From positions 62,001-126,000 of the forward strand of contig CACZGS010000004.1 in NCBI GenBank assembly GCA_902780785.1: a stretch of 64,000 bases of DNA, in the 5' to 3' direction. The notes under the pieces were generated by a model. The model was given only the letters and a program-made list of their open reading frames with translations, searched no databases and had not been told where the DNA came from. A program made the position numbers and the translations under genes. This DNA is from Oscillospiraceae bacterium. GTDB lineage: Bacteria > Bacillota > Clostridia > Saccharofermentanales > Saccharofermentanaceae. This document shows, piece by piece, positions 15,339-23,045 of the stretch (position 1 is the stretch's first letter; each line of letters opens with the position of its first letter).

Positions 15339-17618
15339 TTATCTATCCTCCTGATCATTTATTTTATGCATCCCGTAAAGCGCCTGCCCCAACGCTATTC
15401 CGCCGTCATTCGGCGGAACCATCGAGTGGAGCAATACGTTATAGCCGTTTTCTTTTAACTCCTGCTCAGTCAGTTTGGTCAGGAGCTTATTCTGGTAACA
15501 CCCTCCGCTCAGCGCGGCAGTCTTTATGCTGCCGGACTTAGCCATAGCCATCTGAGCTGCGCCTTTGGCAAGCAGATAGTGGAAGGCATATGCAAGTTTT
15601 CTTATATCAGTTCCCTTAAGTCTTTCTTCCGCAAGATAACGGATGATCCGGTCAGTCGCGATCACATCGCCGTCGATCAGATCCATAGTGCCGATATCTT
15701 TATCCCCTTCATATTCCATAGCCTTGAATTCAAGTGCTGTCGCAGCTTCGCCTTCAAAGCTCTGTTCATACCTGATTCCGAGTATTGCTGATGCGGCATC
15801 GAAAAGCCTTCCGCAGCTCGTGGATACAGAGGTGTTGATCCTGTTATCGTGCATGACTTTATAAGTCTTGAATGAACCCTGTCTTATAAGACCCAGTTCA
15901 TTGCATCTGGCTTCGGCCTCATCACCGAATATATCGATGAGCATCGATATGGCGATCCTGAAGCCTTCTCGGGATGCGATATCACCGCCGGTATGAAGGA
16001 ACGGCCTGATATGGCCCGCACGTTCAAAACCGTCGAGATTGCACTTCAGTATCTCGCCGCCCCAGATCGTGCCGTCAGTACCATATCCCGTTCCGTCCAG
16101 AGAGATTCCTATCACGTCTTCCGTAAAGTCGTTCTCTGCCATGCATGAGAGGATGTGGGCATAATGATGCTGGACCCTGATAAGCGGCAGGCCTGATTCT
16201 TCGGCAGCTGCAGAAGAATTGTACAAAGGGTGCAAGTCGCATACCGCATAAGAAGGTTTTGCTTCCAGAAGGTCCAGCATTCTTTCAGCAGATTCCTTGA
16301 GCGCGTTCTTGCCCTTAAGATCAGTCAGGTCTCCGATGTAGGACGAAGGATACATAAGACTATTGACTGCAACGCAGAATGTATTCTTAAGTTCGCCGCC
16401 GTAAGCTATGACGGAACCTTTGAACTGTTTTGTCATCATGTACGGCAGCGGAGCATAGCCTCTCGAGCGCCTGATCATGTATGGCTTGCCGTCATAGAAG
16501 TCCATGACAGAATCGTCTGCCCTGATGATGATCTTTCTGTTATGAGTAAGGACCACATCGCAGTAGGATCTGATCTCAGCTCTTACATCATCGTCGTTCC
16601 TGCATATCGGAAGTCCCGAAAGATTCCCGCTCGTCATGACGAGGCATGAAGGCATCTTTATATCGTCATCGTAATCGAAGATAAGGCTCTGAACAGGAGC
16701 GTAAGGAAGCATGCAGCCGAGCATCGGGTTATCAGGTGCAGCCTGTTCTGCGAGCATTGAATCTTCGCGGCGCTTAAGCAGGATTATCGGTTTCTGATGA
16801 CCCGTCAGGATGCTGCGCTGATAATCTTCTATATAGCAGTTCTTCAGGACCTCTTCCTCATTTCTCATCATGAGCGCGAAAGGCTTGGAAGGACGGTGCT
16901 TGAGCTCACGGAGTCTCTTAACCGCATCGTTATCGTATGCATTGCAGGCAAGATGGAATCCGCCGATTCCTTTTATAGCGGCAATACCGCCGTCTGCAAT
17001 TACCTTGCGCACATATGTAATTGCTTCGCGTCCCTTACGCTTCTCCTCATCATCAAGAATGAACACTTCAGGTCCGCATTTGTTGCAGCATACAGGCTGT
17101 GCGTCATATCTTCTCGTGGCAGGATCATAGTATTCCTTCGCGCAGTCAGGACACATCGGAAATTCCTTCATCGATGTGCGTTCGCGGTCATAAGGCAGTG
17201 CATCAAGAATAGTAAGTCTCGGACCGCAGCATGTGCAGTTGATGAAAGGATGCAGATACCTTCTGTTGTTCTTATCGAAAAGTTCCTCAAGGCACTCATC
17301 ACAGATTGCAATGTCAGGAGACACAAAGATCTCGCCTGTTGTTTTCGCGCTCTCGATTATATTGAAATCATCATAAGCCGGAACAACCTTGTCCTTAATG
17401 TCCATCTTTAAAATGGCTGCTCGCTTCGGCGGCATTGTCCTGATAAGATCGGTGAACTTATCAACTTGCGGTTCCTCGCCTTGCGCATAGATCTCGACAT
17501 AAGGGCCAAGGTTAGACACACTTCCCTTTATTCCGAGAGAAGCAGCATGTCTTGCGACTGTCGGTCTGAACCCGACACCCTGGACTATGCCGTAAACTTT
17601 AATGCGCTTCGTTACCAA
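15339..17618 (-). CDS. hypF: HypF carbamoyltransferase
   Basis: HypF turns carbamoyl phosphate into carbamoyl-AMP and transfers the carbamoyl group to HypE, the source of CN ligands. At 759 residues it has all domains in order: acylphosphatase (IVQGVGFRPTVARHA), two zinc fingers (CDECLEELF ... CTCCGP, CPDCAKEYY ... CCNKCGPE), a YrdC-like domain (AIKGIGGFHLACNA, KRPxKPFALM type), and the Kae1-like domain (VQHHYAHILSCMAE, SLDGTGYGTDG, LSGGCYQN). The start codon is TTG at 17618, one base after the K1 stop, with GGGAG upstream. Its position between the nitrogenase-like genes and hypC ties the two parts of the operon together. Confidence 0.96.
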   Translation of the reverse strand: MVTKRIKVYGIVQGVGFRPTVARHAASLGIKGSVSNLGPYVEIYAQGEEPQVDKFTDLIRTMPPKRAAILKMDIKDKVVPAYDDFNIIESAKTTGEIFVSPDIAICDECLEELFDKNNRRYLHPFINCTCCGPRLTILDALPYDRERTSMKEFPMCPDCAKEYYDPATRRYDAQPVCCNKCGPEVFILDDEEKRKGREAITYVRKVIADGGIAAIKGIGGFHLACNAYDNDAVKRLRELKHRPSKPFALMMRNEEEVLKNCYIEDYQRSILTGHQKPIILLKRREDSMLAEQAAPDNPMLGCMLPYAPVQSLIFDYDDDIKMPSCLVMTSGNLSGLPICRNDDDVRAEIRSYCDVVLTHNRKIIIRADDSVMDFYDGKPYMIRRSRGYAPLPYMMTKQFKGSVIAYGGELKNTFCVAVNSLMYPSSYIGDLTDLKGKNALKESAERMLDLLEAKPSYAVCDLHPLYNSSAAAEESGLPLIRVQHHYAHILSCMAENDFTEDVIGISLDGTGYGTDGTIWGGEILKCNLDGFERAGHIRPFLHTGGDIASREGFRIAISMLIDIFGDEAEARCNELGLIRQGSFKTYKVMHDNRINTSVSTSCGRLFDAASAILGIRYEQSFEGEAATALEFKAMEYEGDKDIGTMDLIDGDVIATDRIIRYLAEERLKGTDIRKLAYAFHYLLAKGAAQMAMAKSGSIKTAALSGGCYQNKLLTKLTEQELKENGYNVLLHSMVPPNDGGIALGQALYGMHKINDQEDR

Positions 17619-17619
17619 A

Positions 17620-18555
17620 TCAGTATCTCCCGCTTATTGCAAAACACTTCAAGTCGACCCAGTTGCCCTTGTAATCAGGCACAAGTTCCTTTAGGCAGAT
17701 ATCAGCAGCGACCGTATCGTAGCCGCCTGTTCTAACCATCTCTATGAATTCATCTTCCTCTGTGATCTTCTTATCGCCCGCCTGTCTGACAGAATCGTGA
17801 AGTTTAAAGAATGTCGCGATATCACACTCGACACCTGCATCCCTTAAAGTCTTACCTACGACTTCATCATGGCAGACAAGAGTCCTGCCCGTGATCCCTT
17901 CCGGAATGCTGTTCTTATAGACAGGACTTACGATCTCAAAATCTCTTCCTAAGTATTCGCATGCATCTATTCCGGAAGACGAGGCTGCGATAAGTTTTCC
18001 CGCACCCCTGATATTTCTGATGTCATCTATTGAAAGATCGATGTGATCCCTGCCGTATGTAAGAGGTGTCATACCGAGTACGATCTGGTCTTTAGCATCA
18101 GAATGAACATCATCTGCGAACTCATCGATGAGCGCTTTATATACTTCCTTCTCGCCTTCGTTATAGAGCTTCATACCGTTCGTCTTAACAGGAACCACAG
18201 GAATATCGACCTTGCTCTCGATCAGTTTCTTAAGAGCTTTGTAATCTGTACCGATCGTTGCCGGAACAGGCGTACCGATAACGGCAACAAACGATGTATC
18301 GATCCTCTCAACAGCAGACTTGATCTTCGCTGCAAGAAGTTCGTCTCTTCCCAATATCGCATCCATGTCGCGGAGCCCTGCCGAGAAGATGGCACTCCGT
18401 GATTCGTGCCATCTGGGTTCATCGAATCCGCATACGTTGCCCGTGCATCCGCCCGCATCGATGATTACTATAAGCGCACCCATCGAATAGAGCACGCCGG
18501 AAGCACCTGACTGATCAGGAGCAAAAGGTGTAAGAACTTTCCTTAATCCCTTCAT
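17620..18555 (-). CDS. Nitrogenase-like component 1, K-type subunit of pair 1 (K1)
   Basis: A 311-residue short member of the nitrogenase component 1 superfamily and paralogue of K2. DAGGCTGNVCG carries Cys37 at the conserved first P-cluster-type position, plus Cys42. The third usual cysteine position (GTPVPATIGTDY) is not Cys. Shared blocks with K2 are DEPRW, AGLRDMDAI, MTPL, SSSGIDAC and the terminal FAISGR. The short length suggests a reduced C-terminal domain relative to NifK (over 450 residues). ATG at 18555 overlaps D1 by 4 nt. It likely pairs with D1 and takes electrons from the NifH-like protein; the substrate is unknown. Confidence 0.87.
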   Translation of the reverse strand: MKGLRKVLTPFAPDQSGASGVLYSMGALIVIIDAGGCTGNVCGFDEPRWHESRSAIFSAGLRDMDAILGRDELLAAKIKSAVERIDTSFVAVIGTPVPATIGTDYKALKKLIESKVDIPVVPVKTNGMKLYNEGEKEVYKALIDEFADDVHSDAKDQIVLGMTPLTYGRDHIDLSIDDIRNIRGAGKLIAASSSGIDACEYLGRDFEIVSPVYKNSIPEGITGRTLVCHDEVVGKTLRDAGVECDIATFFKLHDSVRQAGDKKITEEDEFIEMVRTGGYDTVAADICLKELVPDYKGNWVDLKCFAISGRY

Positions 18556-19877
18556 GCTTTTGCCTCCGTTAATGCTTCGAAAATCTTATTCATCAGATCC
18601 CTTACACCCTGATATCCAAAGGGTCTCGTATCCTGGTTCCAGGCAACATTCGGAATATCGGGGCAATAGAACTTCGCATCCTTGCCGACAGTTACGTGGG
18701 CCTTTGACTGTGAAATTTTGTAGTAGAGCATTGTAGGCTCCATATTGCAGTAGATCTTTGTATCAGGTGAGAGCATGGCCAGGTTCTTCACATAAACGAA
18801 GTTCTCCGGAGCCAGGACCGAATAGATCTCATCAACCTTAAATCCCATTCTCGTAAGGCTTAACGCTAATTCAAACGCATTGGCATTTGCACACTCTCCG
18901 ATGTTGACTGTAAGATCCGGAAAAGCCTCCTTAAGTCTTGCGATCGCTTCATCAGCTTCTGCTTTTTCTTCACTGTCTATGATGTCGATACCTGTGACAC
19001 TTGCGAGTGCCTTATACTGTGAAGAGATCTTATCCGTAGAGTAAACTCTCGTAAGTTCGACATACGGAATATTAAGGTTCTTATTCATGTCTTCAGCAGC
19101 TGCGCGGACTTCAGGATCGATGACGATATTGAAGTTTGCCGTTGCCATCTGAAGGAAGTCTTCGTACGTTTTGCATGTGGAGATCTGTCTGATATTACGG
19201 ATGCCTGCAAGCTTCAGATATTCTATGAGCTCGGTGTTTTCGAGAGGTGCAAAACCTCCGATGATATTAACGGAACGCGGATCCTTTTCCATGGGTTCAA
19301 GAAGCGAATAGATCGTCTGTCTTACATGGACCATCGGCGGGCAGCGTCCTTCTCTTGTAAGCGCATACATATAGCAAGGACGCACCTTTACGCCTTCGAA
19401 CTCACTTCCTTCCAGCGCATCTTCAGCCTTGCGGCAGACTCTGTCCATGTCGGTGCCCAAAAGTGCATCGACGCATGTGATGCATATCATGACAACCCTG
19501 GGGATCTTCTTGCCGTTATCTCTGAGGAAAGTCAGCACTTCACCGATCGCGTCAGGTATCTTGTTCAAATGGCGTCCCGTTACAAGATCAGGTTCACTCA
19601 TCTCAAGATAGAAGAATCTGTTTTTGTATTCAGGCATCGAAGATATAAGAGAGGTGTTTCTTCCGCAGCAGCCGGGAGCAACGATAAGCATTACCGATTC
19701 GGGCACACTTAATCCCGCGCGCTTAACACCGAAGCCTTCAGCGCCGGGAGAGTTATAAGCAAGTGTTGCAGGTGAACTGTATACAAGGCTGTTGCCGGAC
19801 AGCAGTTCAGAAGGAATATTGCTCTTTCCCCTCTTTAAAACCTCTTCAGCTGTGTAGCAGACCGCTTCGTGCTTCAT
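18552..19877 (-). CDS. Nitrogenase-like component 1, D-type subunit of pair 1 (D1)
   Basis: A 441-residue nitrogenase component 1-type protein encoded directly after the NifH-like reductase, the usual H-D-K order. Candidate metal ligands are Cys70/Cys71 (APGCCGRNT) and Cys132/Cys135 (MICITCVDALLGTD), matching the first and third P-cluster positions of NifD. I do not see the FeMo-cofactor Cys and His environment of NifD. ATG at 19877 is chosen because GGAAGGGTG lies just upstream, 4 nt after the NifH-like stop; a start further upstream would run into that gene. The set resembles the nitrogenase-like enzymes that reduce other substrates, such as BchLNB, CfbCD and Mar. It is not a bona fide Mo-nitrogenase. 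Confidence 0.88.
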   Translation of the reverse strand: MKHEAVCYTAEEVLKRGKSNIPSELLSGNSLVYSSPATLAYNSPGAEGFGVKRAGLSVPESVMLIVAPGCCGRNTSLISSMPEYKNRFFYLEMSEPDLVTGRHLNKIPDAIGEVLTFLRDNGKKIPRVVMICITCVDALLGTDMDRVCRKAEDALEGSEFEGVKVRPCYMYALTREGRCPPMVHVRQTIYSLLEPMEKDPRSVNIIGGFAPLENTELIEYLKLAGIRNIRQISTCKTYEDFLQMATANFNIVIDPEVRAAAEDMNKNLNIPYVELTRVYSTDKISSQYKALASVTGIDIIDSEEKAEADEAIARLKEAFPDLTVNIGECANANAFELALSLTRMGFKVDEIYSVLAPENFVYVKNLAMLSPDTKIYCNMEPTMLYYKISQSKAHVTVGKDAKFYCPDIPNVAWNQDTRPFGYQGVRDLMNKIFEALTEAKA

Positions 19878-19881
19878 AGGT

Positions 19882-20628
19882 TCACCCTTCCAAAAGCAGT
19901 TTTGCCAGACCGGTGAACTTTTGGGCAGCATCAGAATCCGCTGCACCTTCAACGACTGTCATTCCCTTATCCTCACAGAGTGTGATGTCATCACTTCTGG
20001 GAATTACTGCAACGATATCCACATTATGGTCTTTTGCAAATTCAGCGACCTTCTCATCTTCACCCGGAACATTACGCTTGTTCAGGATCAGCCCTCTGAC
20101 ATTTGCGTATCCTCTGTCCTCGAAATTTCTTACCGCCTGGCAGATGTTGTTTGCCGCATAAAGAGCCATCTTCTCACCTGACGTAACGATCAGTACCTGC
20201 TCGGCATAACCTTCCCTGATCGGAGCTGCAAAACCTCCGCAGACAACGTCACCAAGAACGTCGTACAGAACAACGTCCGGCTTGTATTCTTCAAATAATC
20301 CGAGTTCATCCAAGAGATTGAAGGTTGCAATGATACCTCTTCCGGCACAGCCAAGACCGGGTGTAGGACCGCCCGTCTCGATGCAGAGCACTCCGCCGAA
20401 GCCTTCCTGCGAGATCTCCTTTGCTGATGCGGGATCAACGCCGTCTTTAAGGATCTCGATGACAGGCTTAAGCGGTTTGCCGCCTAAAAGATTGATAGTG
20501 GAATCGGCTTTGGGATCACATCCTATCTGGATTACGCGCTTCCCCATACTTGCAAAGGCAGCAGACAGATTAGATGTGACCGTCGACTTACCTATACCGC
20601 CTTTACCGTAGATTGCGATCTTAAGCAT
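19882..20628 (-). CDS. NifH-like ATP-dependent reductase (nitrogenase-like Fe protein)
   Basis: A 248-residue homodimeric-type Fe protein that should hydrolyse MgATP and pass electrons from a bridging 4Fe-4S cluster to component 1 proteins. The P-loop GKGGIGKST is at 8-16. Cluster ligands are Cys94 (GLGCAGRG) and Cys130 ([12 protein letters not shown]), the positions of NifH Cys97 and Cys132. Arg97 matches the Arg modified by DraT in some NifH. It is shorter than true NifH (about 275-290), like reductases of non-nitrogen-fixing systems. ATG at 20628 follows AGGAG. It is the first gene of the operon and the only reductase for two D/K pairs. Confidence 0.95.
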   Translation of the reverse strand: MLKIAIYGKGGIGKSTVTSNLSAAFASMGKRVIQIGCDPKADSTINLLGGKPLKPVIEILKDGVDPASAKEISQEGFGGVLCIETGGPTPGLGCAGRGIIATFNLLDELGLFEEYKPDVVLYDVLGDVVCGGFAAPIREGYAEQVLIVTSGEKMALYAANNICQAVRNFEDRGYANVRGLILNKRNVPGEDEKVAEFAKDHNVDIVAVIPRSDDITLCEDKGMTVVEGAADSDAAQKFTGLAKLLLEG

Positions 20629-20869
20629 AAAAAAACTCCTCTATCATCTGATACCTGACGATAAAGAAGCCCAATACGCGCATGTTTTACATGCTATATT
20701 CAAAGACTATTCCCGCTCGGGATCAACCTTGCCGTCAGAGTCAATTAATCTGTAAAGTTGTAGCGCACGGGAAACAGGTGTGACAGCTGATTTCCTATGC
20801 ACATTAAGGATAACACGGACGGCCCTGATAAGCCATCTCGTTTATAAATAAATCACTAAAAGGTAATTT
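20629..20869 (-). promoter_or_regulatory. Leader/promoter region of the nitrogenase-like operon, structured
   Basis: A 241-nt gap between lgt and the NifH-like gene that must hold the operon promoter unless lgt reads through. On the minus strand a segment near 20771-20784 (CTGTTTCCCG) can pair with one near 20708-20716 (CGGGAATAG) through a nine-pair helix with one bulge, so a folded leader is possible. A perfect inverted repeat, GCATGT-TTT-ACATGC, lies at 20680-20694, 52 nt before the start codon, and could be an operator. I recognise no known riboswitch and no clear -35/-10 pair. Confidence 0.4.
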
Positions 20870-21691
20870 TTATGCCTGTTCTGTCTTAACTGGTGTGTCT
20901 TTTCGCTTTTTCAGATCGATGATCGTAAAGACTGTCGCAAACGTAAAGAGCAATATGCTTATGATCTGTGACGTTGACAGGCCAAACAGGAATCCTCTGA
21001 TATCATCGCCTCTGAAGAATTCATCAATGAATCTGATGACCGGATATGCGAATAGATACACGATCAGAAGGCGCTTTTGGAACTTGTTTTTCTTATACAA
21101 GAACAAAAGCACCCAGAAAAGAATGAAATTGCATCCGGCCTCGATAAGCTGGATAGGCAGTCTGTTAACGTCATTAATGGCCGGATAGAGCGTATTGTTA
21201 TGGATGGTAATACCGAATTTGCACTCCACGCCAAAACAGCAGCCGCCTAAAAAGCACCCTATTCTTCCGAATGTATGAAAGAGCGGGATCACGATGGCGA
21301 CACCATCAAACATCACGTCTCCCCTGAAATATTTCTGGGAAACCTTATTTGCGATCAGAAGCGCAATGAGGCCTCCGATAAGGCCGCCGTAGAATACCAT
21401 TCCGCCCAGGTAACTGCCGAACAAAAGCTTCATGAATTCAATAAAGCTGTATTCGCTCATGTGCCTGAACAGATCGATGATCTTGGTCGTATTGGTAAGG
21501 CCATAGACTATGTGGGATCCTATTACGGCTCCGGCTGCGAAAAACAGGCCCGTCATGGCTACATCTTCCAGGTAGACTTCCTTTTTCCTTAAGATCAGGA
21601 GAAAGACAATACCGGTAACGATAATGCCGATGCCTACCATTATCCCGTAAGTTCCTATGGTCCTTCCGAATATATCAACAAATGGATACAT
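20870..21691 (-). CDS. lgt: Prolipoprotein diacylglyceryl transferase
   Basis: Moves diacylglycerol from phosphatidylglycerol to the lipobox cysteine of prelipoproteins. A 273-residue protein with about seven membrane segments. The Lgt signature region appears as FHTFGRIGCFLGGCCFG, a Cys-containing variant common in Clostridia, and the second conserved part as RLPIQLIEAG near the active site. LRKKEVYLEDV and IRFIDEFFRGDD are also family-typical. It is divergent enough that an Lgt-like paralogue with another acyl role cannot be excluded. Lipoproteins elsewhere in the window (for example 55942-57945) would be substrates. No terminator is evident after it. Confidence 0.85.
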   Translation of the reverse strand: MYPFVDIFGRTIGTYGIMVGIGIIVTGIVFLLILRKKEVYLEDVAMTGLFFAAGAVIGSHIVYGLTNTTKIIDLFRHMSEYSFIEFMKLLFGSYLGGMVFYGGLIGGLIALLIANKVSQKYFRGDVMFDGVAIVIPLFHTFGRIGCFLGGCCFGVECKFGITIHNNTLYPAINDVNRLPIQLIEAGCNFILFWVLLFLYKKNKFQKRLLIVYLFAYPVIRFIDEFFRGDDIRGFLFGLSTSQIISILLFTFATVFTIIDLKKRKDTPVKTEQA

Positions 21692-21770
21692 AAATGTCCT
21701 TCTACAAAAAAGGCAGTTGCTTAAAAATAAGCAACTGTCTTCTTTTTTAATAGTTATCAGCTTTTTGTCA

Positions 21771-22130
21771 TCAAGCCATTGTGGAAGCAGCAGCGCAAGC
21801 TACACAAGCGATGCAAAGACCACATGCGAAGAACAAGATAGCACTCTCAACTGTACCAACGATAGAGAGAACGAGACCGATTGTAGCGAGAACCTGCTTC
21901 TCACCAGCCTCTTTAGCTTCTTTTCTAGCGCCTGCAGACTTGATGATACCGATGATACCAACAACGATAGCTGCCAATGTAGCAACGATGATAACGATAC
22001 CGGCTGCCATTGAACCGCTGTTAGTAGATGTATCCATTGCGTTCGTGATCGAAGAACCGATGTTCGGGATAACGAGCGAAGCGATACCTAAGATCAATGC
22101 TGTAATCTGCTTATTTTTTGTAGTATTCAT
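21771..22130 (-). CDS. Small multi-pass membrane protein
   Basis: A 119-residue hydrophobic protein with three likely membrane segments, near 8-28, 43-65 and 80-112. The last is unusually rich in Cys and Ala (FACGLCIACVACAAAS). A basic/acidic loop (SAGARKEAKEAGEKQ) lies between the second and third. Such DUF4190-like small proteins are widespread in Clostridia, usually without a known role. ATG at 22130 follows AAGGAGGG. It is divergent from the similar-sized membrane gene at 22392. Confidence 0.65.
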   Translation of the reverse strand: MNTTKNKQITALILGIASLVIPNIGSSITNAMDTSTNSGSMAAGIVIIVATLAAIVVGIIGIIKSAGARKEAKEAGEKQVLATIGLVLSIVGTVESAILFFACGLCIACVACAAASTMA

Positions 22131-22331
22131 AAAGACCCTCCTTGTTTTTTACGCATAAATGCGTGCACTGTTGAGATTATTGCATTTATTACATCAAAAG
22201 TAAATGTCTAATCCGTTTGATATTTAACTAATTGCAATCGCTAAAAAGGCAGATTTTTTAGTACTTTGCGCATTTCCTTTTGTCTGTAATTCTATATTAC
22301 GTTTTCATGTTCTTTTGATAAAATCGCTTTC

Positions 22332-22359
22332 GGATATGGATTATGCTTCGCACATATCC
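22332..22359. promoter_or_regulatory. Inverted repeat before the small membrane gene
   Basis: GGATATG (22332-22338) and CATATCC (22353-22359) form a 7-bp inverted repeat with a 14-nt spacer. It ends two bases before GATAAT (22362-22367), a likely -10 box of the gene at 22392, so it may be a repressor or activator site. Confidence 0.35.
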
Positions 22360-22391
22360 TGGATAATATATGTTTTGGAGGATCATTTATT

Positions 22392-22691
22392 ATGGCAGAA
22401 AACACACCTGTAGAAGGTCAGTCTAAGGGTAAGTCAATCGCTTGCATGGCATTCGGTATCGCATCAGTAGTTCTTGCTTGGTGCTATGGCTGCGGTCTTA
22501 TTCCTGCAATCATCAGCCTCGTTCTCGGCGGTCAGTGCAAGAAGGAAGGCGTTCAGAACAACTTCACAAAGGCAGGTAAGATCACAGGTATCGTAGGTCT
22601 TATTCTTTCTATCTTACTCGGCATCATCATGATCATTGCCGTTGCAATTGTCGGTGCTGCTGGTATCGCAGGCATCGCTGCTAACAGCTGA
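22392..22691 (+). CDS. Small DUF4190-like membrane protein
   Basis: A 99-residue protein with a polar N-terminus (MAENTPVEGQSKGKS) and two membrane segments, about 17-45 and 66-95. The pattern of small residues (GIASVVLAWCYGCGLIPAI, then GKITGIVGLILSILLG) is that of DUF4190. The function is unknown. ATG at 22392 follows TTGGAGGATC. It is monocistronic, with its own terminator at 22716-22746 and possibly an operator at 22332-22359. Confidence 0.7.
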   Translation: MAENTPVEGQSKGKSIACMAFGIASVVLAWCYGCGLIPAIISLVLGGQCKKEGVQNNFTKAGKITGIVGLILSILLGIIMIIAVAIVGAAGIAGIAANS

Positions 22692-22715
22692 TACAATCCT
22701 GAAGCAAACATTAAG

Positions 22716-22746
22716 AGAGCCGTCTCGATAAGAGGCGGCTCTTTTG
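22716..22746 (+). terminator. Rho-independent terminator of the small membrane gene
   Basis: AGAGCCGTCTC (22716-22726) pairs with GAGGCGGCTCT (22732-22742) with one G-U pair, followed by TTTTGCTTTTATTTTTT. It lies 25 nt after the stop codon at 22691. Confidence 0.9.
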
Positions 22747-22846
22747 CTTTTATTTTTTCGTTCGCGCGAATCCTCAGTTAAGGATTTGTTGCCTTCCGTG
22801 CGGACAGAACGAGCAACTTTTCGAGCAACATGGCCGATAAACCTTG

Positions 22847-22883
22847 TCGACAAAAATGTAGACACTTCAAAGGCGGTTTTGTC
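22847..22883 (+). repeat. Imperfect direct repeat, copy 1
   Basis: A 37-nt unit running from TCGACAAAAATG to TTTTGTC. It matches copy 2 (22909-22945) at 31 of 37 positions; the period is 62 nt. The core AGACACTTCA is identical. Confidence 0.65.
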
Positions 22884-22908
22884 TTCAATTTTGTCTATGA
22901 GAGCTGAA

Positions 22909-22945
22909 TCGACAAGAATGCAGACACTTCAGGGGTGTTTTTGTC
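22909..22945 (+). repeat. Imperfect direct repeat, copy 2
   Basis: Second copy of the 37-nt unit (TCGACAAGAATG to TTTTGTC). The flank contains two further TCGAC words, so the whole 22847-22962 patch is repetitive. There are too few copies and too much divergence for CRISPR. Confidence 0.65.
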
Positions 22946-22999
22946 GACATTTCCGTCGACAGCAAAATCGTTTATTGATCTTTCTTTCCCGTGCGCGAA

Positions 23000-23034
23000 A
23001 AAAAGGCAGTATCCTTCTGCGATACTGCCTTTAT
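23000..23034. terminator. Bidirectional terminator after the PstS-like gene
   Basis: AGGCAGTATC (23004-23013) pairs perfectly with GATACTGCCT (23021-23030), with A-rich and T-rich flanks on the two sides. It lies 16 nt after the stop of the minus-strand gene ending at 23046. Confidence 0.9.
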
Positions 23035-23045
23035 TATTTCCCCGA

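Larger units (their letters stand above)
22747..22999. other. Non-coding stretch with repeats
   Basis: About 250 nt between two terminators. It contains the two 37-nt repeat copies listed separately and several TCGAC/GTCGAC words. An open frame on the plus strand across it gives a Cys/Arg-rich sequence with no ribosome site and no recognisable fold, so I see no gene here. Confidence 0.5.

Noticed and set aside
10472..20628. Reading the operon as a nitrogen-fixation (nif) cluster
   Set aside because: The D/K proteins are too short, lack the full P-cluster cysteine set and a visible FeMo-co site, and no nifB or molybdenum homeostasis genes are present. It is nitrogenase-like, not a nitrogenase.
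10472..20628. Chlorophyll or F430 biosynthesis (BchLNB/CfbCD) as the function
   Set aside because: No tetrapyrrole, bch or cfb genes are near, and the two D/K pairs plus hyp genes do not match those gene sets. It cannot be fully excluded, but nothing supports it.
20761..20810. Cobalamin riboswitch on the plus strand (GGGAAACAGGTG)
   Set aside because: The short match resembles the cobalamin core, but the rest of the element is missing and no plus-strand gene follows.
22847..22945. CRISPR array
   Set aside because: Only two imperfect copies with a short spacer and no cas genes.
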